A stretch of DNA of 64,000 nucleotides from Capsaspora owczarzaki ATCC 30864. Lineage: Eukaryota > Opisthokonta > Filasterea. The stretch lies in contig NW_011887306.1 in assembly GCF_000151315.2 (NCBI RefSeq), positions 660,072 to 724,071 of the forward strand, given 5' to 3'. Every line of letters begins with the position of its first letter. The stretch's first letter is position 1. The notes below the pieces were generated by a model that had not been told where the DNA came from, made no database searches, and was given only the letters and a program-made list of their open reading frames with translations. The position numbers and the translations under genes are program-made. This document shows, piece after piece, positions 17,264-27,456 of this stretch.

Positions 17264-20200
17264 CTACATTTTGCGCAGTTCGTCGGCAGGAATCAAATCC
17301 CAGCTGAATGGATGCACAACAACAGAATCCCATCAGCTTCAAAGGAGAATGCCAACCACAACACCAAAACATGAACAAACCGGACAGTGTCCCACTTACT
17401 TGCTCTTTGCGAGTCGAAGGCGACCACCGCTCGCAAGCTCAGCCTGTTGCAGTGCCGTCCAGCCTTGAACCCGAATCCAGGAGGGGTCACAAATGTTGCT
17501 CAAGCTAGCACCATAACCTCCAGAGTTAGCAATACGTTCCCTTGCACAGAGCAGCTCGCACTTACATCAGCACACGCAAGGACTTGTTGCAACGGATGGC
17601 CGCTGCAATAGCGATCGCACCTGCATCTTCCACGCGGTTGTCGCCCATGCTGTCATGCAAGATCATTCTTGTGGGGTGAGGACCAAGGAATCAACGGACT
17701 GCACGCTTTCCTCAACCTCAGTATCGCTTCGCATACAACAACTTGACCAGACCAGTGTTCACCCTGAGCGCTTCTGCAATCGCGATCGCGCCTTCATCGT
17801 CAATGTTGTTGTCGGAAAGCCTGTCGCCCAACCAAAATCAATCGTCAGTAAAACCTGCACATTGTTCAGTTAACTCTACCAAAAAGCAGAAAGCCTTGCC
17901 ACAGCTCTCCCAGCGTGTTGTTCACTTTGAGCGCCTCAGCAAGGGCCTTGGCTCCCTCCGCTTCGATACCGTTTTGGTACAAACTGTGTCCTTAAAATGA
18001 GTCAAAACTGAAACGCGCTCTTCCAGTCCACACGCCACAAAGCACACTCACTCGAGCTTCGTCACGTTCATGTTCACTTTGAGTGCAGCCGCAACGGTCA
18101 GCGCGCCTTCATTGCCAATGCGCATCTGACTCAGTCTGTATGTCGGTGGTCAAAGCAAACGAAAAAAAAAATCAAACCGGCAACTCGCGCAGTACTGAGA
18201 AACACTTTCGTGACATGCGTCATCAGCAGAAGTTTTCATCTTACGAAACATAGCCAGGTTGGCCAGTGCCAGGGTTGTCTCCATTCTTAATCAGGTCGTA
18301 AATGAACCGCTGCTCAGGAGTCAAGGCTTCATAGAAAGCACCTGCTCCGAAATCGGAGCGTCGGAAGGTAAGCCAATCGTGCATCGCGCTTGGTTGATGA
18401 CATGGTGGCACTTACGTTGATCATCGGAGCGCCAGACAAACGAAAAGACGTAGTTGCCGAGCGAGCGTGCCGTCCGCCGGAATCGCGTCAGTGCCACAGC
18501 AAACACCGAGCCGAGTGGTTCGTCAGCCGAAGGAGCTGCAGCAAGTGAGGAGTGCTCGGGGGTCCACCATCACGTGGTCAGAGCTGCCAAAAGAAGCAAG
18601 TCGATTGCCGATTGGAAGCGCCGGCGGTGAGGTAAGTGCTTGGGGTTGAGCAGCAAAATTCCATTGTCGGACAAGACTTTTCCACCTGTTGGAGGCACTA
18701 GAAGCGCAAGAAGGAGACTTGTGAGAACAACCACTCCTCGCAACAACCAGCACCGACATGGGTCTGAGTATAATACCGATCAGGCACAAACCACAACCGC
18801 TTGTCTCCAATCGGCCGGGCAATAAACGCCTTCAGCACCTCCTCGCTGAACGGGTTTTCCTCCAGGCTGCGATAATTTCAAAAGATGAGTGTTGGCTTAT
18901 TGGGATCAAACAGCAGTGAAACTTGATCCACACTCACTTCAAACACCACAGCTTTTGGTGAACTCTCAGAGCGTCCAACAGGCCGGAGACACCCTCTTCC
19001 GTGATGTGGTTCTGGTCCAAGCTGCGATTCAATCACACGATGGGATCCAATGTCGCACGAGCAATGTCATCCAGTCAGAACAGAAACAAACGGAAAATAG
19101 GACAGGATTATCAACAAGAGCCAAAGCATACCTCATGATGGACAGCGTCTTGAGGTTGATTTTCAGAGCCTCCGCAAGAGCAATTGCGCCCGAATCACCA
19201 ATCTCGGCATCATTCAGTCTATACGTGTAGTTTGTGTAAGTGGCGATCTCGCCCACATCAACCTACAAACGGTGAACGATATATCGTACTCGATGCGCCA
19301 AAGAGCCGTGTTTTCTTTCAGACCCTCAGCAATGGCGGCAGCGCCCAAGTCGCCAAGCGGGTTTCCCGACAAACTAAGTGATGATGAGTTGAAAATCAGC
19401 GTCGCAGGCCCAGCTCCAGCTGCAATCTGCGCACTATCCCTTAGCTTACTTCAGGAGGTGGGGCACTTTCAAATGAGGCAGAGCTTGCCCAATCGCTTGC
19501 GCACCTACATGCCCGATCTGGTTGTCGATCAAACTATCAGAGGAAGGATGGCGTGAGCAAACAATTGAGAACAGCAAGAATTCACAGATACTCGAATCAA
19601 CAACAGCACGAAACTTGCCGGATTTCAGTCAGAGAAGTGGTCGTCTGAAGGATTGTGGCGACCGAGAGTGCAAGCGTGTCGTCAATGTTCATGTTGGTCA
19701 TGCTGGTTCGCGTACAATACAGCACATGTTTTGAGTATCGTCAGTGAAGGACGAAGAATGACAATGCAAGCGAAAATCCAAAATCTCAACGATATCCGCT
19801 CCATAATTTTCATGCTGTACTCCAATTCGGTGAGAGTCTTGTTCACTCCAATGGCCTCAGCCAGGCTGGCCAGGCCAGTGGCAGTGAAGCGAGTGCCCAT
19901 GAGACTGAAACGACAAACAAAGCACAAAAAGTCGTGAGAACAACACAGCGCGATAATATCGACACGCACAACAGCCACAGTCACGCAGTAGGACACGAAC
20001 TCGAGCTTGGTTCGGGTCGTGTTGACTTTGAGACCTTCGGCAAACACACGAGCAGTGGCGTCGTCAAACACTCTCAGTCGGGGTCTGAGACACCATTCAC
20101 ATATAGTTTGCAGCTCTTTGAGTGACAGCCATCAACAACAGTTGCACTTTCCCAACGACCATGAACATCAAAACGAGGTCGTACGCAAATGTATCGCCTG

Positions 20201-22351
20201 CTTCCATGAGGCTCTCAAGCAGCTTGCGTTGCACCGGCGTCAGGTTCTGTCGCACATCTACATGTTTGGAGATCACAAAAAGTAAGTCGACGGCGTGCAA
20301 TACGAGAATCGAGCCCCTTGGTGTCTGTGTGCTCGCACCTTCAGGAATCAGGGGCGACAACTCGGGGCGAAGAGGCGGGTAAATGGTCGCAGGATCTCGT
20401 TGCACGTCAATGAAGAAGCTGATGTCTCCGGCGTTCGGTGAGTGAAAGTGAGATTTCAATATTCGCTTCTGCGCAAAAGGCTGGCCTCACCGATGACCGA
20501 ATTTTGTTTTCGCCTCTTGTTCGGAAATGCCAATGATATTGTATGACAGCCTAGAACAGTGTCAGCGCAGCGAAACAAGACGTCCAAAGAGAGCGATGGT
20601 CAAGAACAAGGAGCAAGCACTTGCTTACTCAATATACTTGAGTTCGTTGGATGGAACATTCTCCAGAGCCTTTGAGAAGGCGCGCGCCCCGACTTCAGTG
20701 ATCTTGTTCTTGCCCAATCTACAATTGTCGCGCGTTAGTTCAACGGTAGGTACCGCAGCAAAACCGTCGAACCACTCACTTCAGGTTCGTGAGTGACTTG
20801 TTGTGTTTGAACATATCAGCCAAGGCGATCGCTCCTGCGTCACCAATCTCGTTTTCAGACAAACTGCCGCGATGGTTAGCTCAAAACTAAAAGTCGAGAA
20901 ACAGCAAGCAAAGATGTCCAAACACCCACATCAGGCTTGTGAGTGACTTGTTTTGTTTGAGTAAATCAGCCAGGACGATCACTCCTGCGTCACTAATCTC
21001 GTTTTGAAGCAAACTGCCACGATTGTCAGCCCACATCGATTGATAGAAATACAACCAAACATTGCTTGGAAACATGTCACTGCCAAACACTCACATCAAA
21101 GATTTAAGCGTTGGGTGACCACGCAACGCATGGACGAGCGAGATTGTACCGTCGTCCCCAATAGCATTGCAACCAAGGCTGCACAAGAGAGCGATATATT
21201 GATTATTGATGAGTAATTGGCCTTCGATTACAACGTGTCGTGTCTACTTGCGAAACCTTACTCCAAAAAAGTCAACGTCTTGTTCAGTTTGAGGGCTTCG
21301 GCGATGGCTTGCACGCCTGCTACACCAAAGTCATTGCGTGGCAAACTATCCGTTTTGGTTGCTCTCGATGAGTTTCAGTGTTGCAACCGCCTTCTCGGCC
21401 ATCCCGGAGGTTTCTTACAAGAGCCGAACGTAACTGGTCCTGACTTTCAGCATGTCGGCAATCGCACGAGCACTATCGACATCCAGGGCGTTGTCGTTTA
21501 GACTATCGATACATGCAAGGGGAATGAGTGTATGCTTGGTTTTGGCAAGTGGAACGATCAAGCGAATGCATGAAACTACACTCACCTCAGCTTGGTCACG
21601 GCTTCAAGGTCCTTGAGCACCTCCATAAGCTGGACCACTCCAGCAGTTCCCAAATTGTTGTCACCCAGACTGTCGGGTATTGTATGAGTTTGTGTGAGGG
21701 ATGCGGCACAACGTGCAGTTCGCTAGTACGACTCACTGGACAATCGTGATCTCTGGATTGAGCCACAGCGCTTGGATGATGACGGGCATGTCCTCATCAA
21801 CAATATGACGTCCAGAAAGACTGTTTCAATGATCAGTGAGCAGAACTGAGTGCTTCCGACGAGTCGGTCGGTTGATGCTGACAGTGAGTGAATTGGTTAC
21901 TAGAGCTGGGTTTCGTCGTATTTGACTCCCTCGAGCCATTTGAGGTGCCTCTTGTTCATTCTGTTGCGAGCATGACAATCGTCACAAGATGATGTTGGCG
22001 ACGAGTGAGTGAAGTGTGAGCAAGCGGTCTCGAGACAGCAGCTCGCATTTCATGTTGCGCTCCTCACTTCAAGCCACCAGTGCTTCCGTGGGCTGAAGGC
22101 CTCTCGATAGGCTCCTGTGACATGGCTTGATTGATCTGCATCGAGCGAGGAGACGAGGGTGTTTGGGAGGGGAAGGGCCCCCAAGCACAAGAAGTCAGAA
22201 CAAAAGTCAAACGACTGAGAAGCAGGCCAAAGGCGTAGCATCGCTCTGCAACTGCAACAACGATACGACAAAGCTTGCTCATCATCTTTTAATCAGCACT
22301 CACAGCCGCGGCTGCTGCTGCTGAAGGAGCAGAGAAGACTTGTGAGTGCAT
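17264..22351 (-). CDS. Long intracellular LRR protein with three LRR blocks and two linkers
   Basis: Read from 22351 down. Exon 1 (22351-22304, MHSQVFSAPSAAAAAA) joins in phase 0 to exon 2 at 22135. One-LRR-per-exon units in phase 2 follow. Block I, about 9-10 LRRs (22000-20500), includes LGDNNLGTAGVVQLMEVL and LSENEIGDAGAIALADMF. Block II, about 8 LRRs (20090-18775), includes LNDAEIGDSGAIALAEAL. Block III, 4 LRRs (18140-17575), includes LSDNNIDDEGAIAIAEAL. The blocks are split by linkers at ~20460-20120 and ~18820-18250 carrying LTPVQRKLLESLMEAGD and LTPEQRFIYDLIKNGD. These resemble exon 1 of LRR-A/B. The C-terminus ends NWDLIPADELRKM and stop. LRRs are RI-like (NLRC/RanGAP type); no NACHT is seen. 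Linker joints near 18580 and 20480 are not cleanly resolved in frame, so it could instead be two or three genes or carry a lesion. Confidence 0.65.
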
Positions 22352-23052
22352 TCCAGCTGCGGCTGCCGCTTGCTCTGCTGTTTCGAATACGCTCAGACTC
22401 ATTGGGTCGACCGTTGCACTTCAACCAACAGCTCAACTGATCGGGGCTTCGGCAGGCAGATCTAGTTACTGCCGTTTGGCTTTGTGAGGTTTCTGTTTGT
22501 TGTTGTTTTCTCAGAAACTTGACCAAAAAACAAAGAGTGGCGGCGTCCTTTCCAAAACGAGGATTACAGTAGGACGATCTCTTTTTTGTCGTGTTTCTGT
22601 ACTCGTTGCTCATTCTGTCTGTCTGGAAGACTGGTTGCTTGTTGTGGTGCTCTCTTGTGCTTGGTCTTGCTTTGTTTGCATTGCGTGAGCGTCATCGCAG
22701 TTGATACTCCCGCTCTGTCCGTTTTGCTGTGCCAGTCTATCTGTCTGCCTTCGTTTGTTGTCTGAATGTTCTCGCGTCTCTGTCGACTGTCCGTTCATGA
22801 ACGTTACTTTTGTTTTGGAATTCGAGCATGCATCCAGTCAAACAACACGATAAAGGAAAATCACGACACGAACACATCAGCCAAACTGAAAGAAATAGAA
22901 GGGAGTCCCGCAGCGTGTTGGCAATTTGGTCTGTGCGAGAGGTGGACCAAGACTCGAGTTTGTACTGGGCTGGTGAACAAACAAACAACAGAGATGGGCG
23001 CGAGTTCGCGCAAAAATGGAAACAAAGACACCGCCAAGCCGTCAGCACCTGT
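22352..23052. other. Intergenic between LRR gene start and glycogen phosphorylase stop
   Basis: 701 bp. It holds the upstream region of the LRR gene and the 3' flank of glycogen phosphorylase, including direct-repeat copy 2 at 22760-22880. No supported ORF. Confidence 0.5.
22760..22880. repeat. Direct repeat, copy 2, 3' of glycogen phosphorylase
   Basis: Matches 17088-17200 in the same orientation (see copy 1). It lies about 170 bp past the stop of glycogen phosphorylase, so both copies are in 3' flanks of minus-strand genes. Confidence 0.85.
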
Positions 23053-26000
23053 TCAAAGAACAACATTGACGGGCTCGGCCTTCCAGATGTCCGCGGCGTA
23101 TTCCTGAATGGTACGATCGGACGAGAATTTGCCAGAGGCAGCCACGTTCAGGATGCACTTGCGCATCCAGAGCTTGCGGTTGCGGAACTCGACTGCCACA
23201 CGATCCTGCGTCTCGACATACGAGGCGTAGTCGGCGAGCAGCATGTAACTGATCGGCGATTTTTTTTTTGTGTGTGTCGGGTCGTAGGAAGAGAAAACGA
23301 AGGTGAGTCGTACGGAATCACAACTTGCGCACCAGACCCCCCCACACACACACACACACTTCTTCGCCTTACCGATCGCCATGCTTGAGAAGCGAATCCA
23401 CAACATGCACAAACAAATCGCGGTTGGTGGCAGAAAAGTAGCCGTTGCCAATCTGGTCGAGCGCATGCTTGAGCTCGCGGTTGGCGTGGTAGTACTTGTT
23501 CGGATCGTATCCGGCCTTGGCGAGGGCTTCGACTTCATCTACATTCAGACCAAAGATGAACATGTTTTCAGCGCCGACTTCCTCGGACATTTCAACGTTG
23601 GCGCCGTCCATCGTGCCGATCGTGAGCGCGCCGTTCAGCATAAACTTCATGTTGCCAGTGCCCGAGGCCTCGGTACCGGCGGTCGAGATTTGCTCGGACA
23701 AGTCTGTCGCGGGAATGACGCGCTCGGCCAGAGAGACGCGGTAGTTTTCGAGGAAGACCACCTTGAGTCGGTTGCCGACAATCGGGTCGTTGTTGACCAC
23801 CTCGGCGATGGAGCAGATGAGCTTGATAATCATCTTTGCCATGTAGTAACCGGGCGCTGCCTTGCCACCGATAAAGACGGTGCGGGGCACAAAGTCGCCG
23901 CTCGGGTTTTCCTTGATGCGGTTGTACAAGGTGATAATGTGGAGCGCGTTCAACAACTGGCGCTTGTACTCGTGGATGCGCTTGACGTGGCAGTCAAAGA
24001 TCGAGTCGACGTTGATCTCAATCTTGTACTGCTCCTTGATCAAGGTGGCGAGGCGCTGCTTGTTGCTCTGCTTGACGTCAAAGAAGGCGCGCTGCAGATC
24101 TGGATCGTCGGCATACTGCTCCAGCTTGTGCAAATGTCGCAAATCCAACGACCACTTTTCGCCAATGCGTTCGGTAATGAGGTCTGCAAGTGCAGCGTTC
24201 GACACGAGCAGCCAACGGCGCGGCGTGATGCCGTTGGTCTTGTTTTGGAACTTTTCGGGAGTGAACTCGAAAAAGTCTCGGAAGCTGTCAAGGAACAAGA
24301 ACAAGAACAACAAGAACAACAAGGACAACAACAGCAAAAAGGAGAACAAAAAGGAGAGAAACGTTGTGAGCACACACGAAAGACAAAACGACACAGAGAA
24401 CGACATCGCAAGAAGCGAAAAAAAAAACCGCACATCGAGTTCTTGATAATTTCAGTGTGAATGCGCGCCACACCGTTGATGGCATGCGAGCCGACAATCG
24501 AGAGATTGGCCATGTTGACAATCGAGAGATTGGCCATGTTGACACGCTTGTCGCCGTCCTCCTCAATCAGCGACATGCGACGCAGCCGGTCGTGGTCGCC
24601 CGGGAAGCGAAGCGCGACACCCTGCAGGTGGAAGTAATGATGTCGTAGATGATCTGCAGTGACGCGGCAGCAGCGTCTCGAGCATGGACACGTGCCAGCG
24701 CTCCAGCGCCTCGGGCAGCACAGTGTGGTTGGTGTAGCCAAAAGTTGCCGTGCAAATCTTCCACGCGTACTCCCACGTGCAGCCTTCGAGATCGACCAGG
24801 ATGCGCATCAGCTCGGGAATGGCCAACGAGGGATGGGTGTCGTTCAACTGGATGGCGACCTTCTCCGGGAAGAGGTCAAAGCTCTTGCGCGAAAGCTCTC
24901 GGCTGCCAAAGGTGGCCGCCTTGTAGCGACGCACAATGTCTTGCAGGGTGGCCGAGACCATAAAGTACTCTTGCTTGAGGCGGAGCTCCTTTCCCTCGAA
25001 GAACTGTTGTGGTATGGAGGGAGTAGGTTGTGAGTTGGAGTGTGACTCGAGGTAGAAGATGCTTTGAGCGAGGTCCTTACATTGTCGTTGGGGTACAAGA
25101 CACGAGAGATATTCTCGGCAAGGTTGCGATCAATGACGGCCTTGATGTAGTCGCCATGGTTGACTGTTGTGTTGACAAAAAGGCGCGAGTGAGAAAGGCA
25201 AGCGCGCTACAAACATGATCGTTTCTCTGACTCTCTAGCTCGGACAAACTCACAGTAGGACAGGTCAAAGTCGTTCGGAGAGCGAGCAGACCACAGACGC
25301 ATCGTGTTGACCGTGTTGGTCTTGTAGCCGGGAATGGGGCTGTCGTACGGCAGCGCCATGACCGTTTGGGTGCCAACCCACTTGTGCTTGCCGTCCGGGC
25401 CGAGCTCGCTGCGGCCGTAGAACTGGACGGGCAGCATGTACTCTGGGCGGGCAATCTCCCACGGATTTCCGCGCTTGAGCCACGAGTCGGGCAGCTCGAC
25501 CTGGTAGCCGTCGCGGATTTGCTGCTTGAAAATGCCATACTCGTAGCGGATGCCATATCCGTAGGCCGGGAGGTTGAGCGTTGCCATCGAATCCAAGAAA
25601 CAAGCTAGAGTTTTGGATCCAGGATTCAGGTGATGATACCATTTTTTTTTGGGGGGGGGGGTATACCCAGTGTGTGAGTTTGAGAAAGCTAGCGTGCAAA
25701 GTGCCAATGGAAAAACGACGGATTTTTTTTTTTTTTTTTGTGGGTTCACTTACCAGCGAGACGACCGAGGCCGCCGTTGCCGAGACCAGCGTCTTCCTCG
25801 GATTCCTCCATCTCCTCAATGTTGAGACCAAGCTATTGTGCAGATACACATGGAATGGAACCAGAACGCAAGCCAACCGCAGTGAGTGAGTGAGTGAGTG
25901 AGCAATCGATGACACGCAGGGATGGATGGCTTCGACTGCGGTGGAATGGCGACGTACTTGGTACATGGCTTCTTCGGACTCGGTGGCAATGCCGAGGTTG

Positions 26001-27051
26001 ACCATCGTGTTGCACAGCGAGCGACCCATGTAGTACTCGAGCGACAGGTAGTACACGCGCTGGTTTTCGCAAAATACAAACACAACCAATTACGACAGTA
26101 AGTGATTCGGTCGTTCCAGGCCAGCGAATCTTACTCAAAGTTCACTGATCGACCCAACAAAACAAAAGAGCACAACCAAAAAACCCCCTCAATTTTAAAA
26201 ATTCGCCATTTTTTCCGTGTTTTTTTTTTTTTTTTTTTTTTGTAACTTTACATGCACAAGACACACATCCAAACCCAACCCCCACAGCAGAATCACAGAT
26301 ACGCAATCGCACTGATGATGACGCATCTCATCGAAGCAAACGCGAGTGCAAACGCAACGGCGATCTGCAGTTCATCACTGTGGAACACTTCCAAAAAAAA
26401 AAAAAAAAAAAAAAGGATGTGTTGTTTGCAATGGATTCTCACTGTTCCAAAAGGCAGCCAAGCGGAGCGACGACCTCTCCAAGGCGGACATGAGGCAAAA
26501 GGCTCGTCTTGAATCAGAAAGAGCGTGGAAATCGAAACCCCCCCCCCCCGCCTCCTCCCTCTCACTTTCGAAAAAACCCCAACACAGATCAAAGAAGAGA
26601 AGCGACTTTTTTTTTTTTTTCTTTTTTTTTTTTTTTGAGGGCGACAAGACGTCCCTCTCACTTTGTCTCTTTCTCTCTCCTACTTTCCCCCCCCCCCGCT
26701 TCCCCGCCCCCTGATCAGCCGGCTGTTGAATGATTGCTGTTCAAGGCACAAAAAAAACCGACTTGATTTGCTCATCGGGGTTACCTTGGGATCGGTGTTG
26801 TAGTACGTCTGCTGGGTGCGAATCCACTTTGAGACGACGTGGTCACGCACCGTATGCGCAAGAGCGAGGTAGTAGTCGTTGGTCGTCGCGACGTTGCGAT
26901 CCTTGGCGAGATCGGCGTGGACGTGGCGGATGAACGTCGCCTTGATCTCGTCCACATTCTCGAGCTTCGGGATGCCTCGCAGCGAGATCTGCTTGCTGCC
27001 AAGCGTCGGGCGCAGCGGCGGCGCTTCCGTCTTTGTCGGAGTGGTTGCCAT
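23053..27051 (-). CDS. Glycogen phosphorylase (GT35), animal-type, with local frame disruption
   Basis: Eight exons: 27051-26785, 26059-25958, 25832-25754, 25604-25254, 25163-25081, 25003-24434, 24284-23375, 23248-23053. It releases glucose-1-phosphate from glycogen. Nearly the whole family sequence is present: [73 protein letters not shown], and the PLP-lysine motif [26 protein letters not shown] near residue 23 matches the animal regulatory phosphoserine site (KQISVRG), suggesting control by phosphorylase kinase. In exon 6, between LLPRH and [15 protein letters not shown], the frame shifts: about 1 nt is missing at ~24660 and about 4 nt at ~24640, and NMANLSIV is tandemly doubled (24493-24540). 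Exon length is 2 nt short of in-frame modulo 3. Either the reference has errors or this copy is damaged. Confidence 0.93.
24493..24540. repeat. 24-nt perfect tandem duplication inside glycogen phosphorylase exon 6
   Basis: GACAATCGAGAGATTGGCC and its following ATGTT occur twice back to back, giving NMANLSIV twice where the family has one copy before GSHAINGVA. It keeps frame by itself (8 residues). Confidence 0.95.
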
Positions 27052-27456
27052 ACTTGTACAAGCTCAAAAAAGAAAAAAGAAAGACTGGGATCAGAATCAA
27101 AATCCATCAGTGATGGACGATACAGTATGATGTGATGATGGAAGAGTTTGGTATGACTATGAGGAACGGACTGTTCAGTGGGTTGACCGGAGGGGACTGC
27201 AAGCGTGAAGCAACCACTTTTTGATTCCTTACCGGAATGATGCGATGTGATGACTGGGGCGTGGAAGCGTCTGCGATGACTCTGAGGAACTGTTCAAGTG
27301 GTTTAGAGTCAGAGGAAATACTGCAGCGGATGGGGAAAAAAGAAAAAAAAAAGAAAAAAAAGGAGCAAGTAATGTATTCTCCATCAATAACTTAAAAGAA
27401 AGAGCTGTAAAAGAAGAAGAAGATGATGCGACACACACACACACTCGGCCACAAAT
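27052..27456. other. Intergenic, no gene seen
   Basis: 405 bp between the phosphorylase start and the stop of the ankyrin gene. It has two related segments at ~27130-27190 and ~27235-27300 (GATGATG...TCTGAGGAAC...TGTTCA...TGGTT), a weak local direct repeat, and poly-A tracts near 27335-27360. No other content recognised. Confidence 0.4.

Noticed and set aside
20725-20800. tRNA-like string GCGCGTTAGTTCAACGGTAGG
   Set aside because: It resembles a D-arm only. No acceptor-stem pairing or proper anticodon arm follows, and it overlaps an intron and LRR exon of the long LRR gene.
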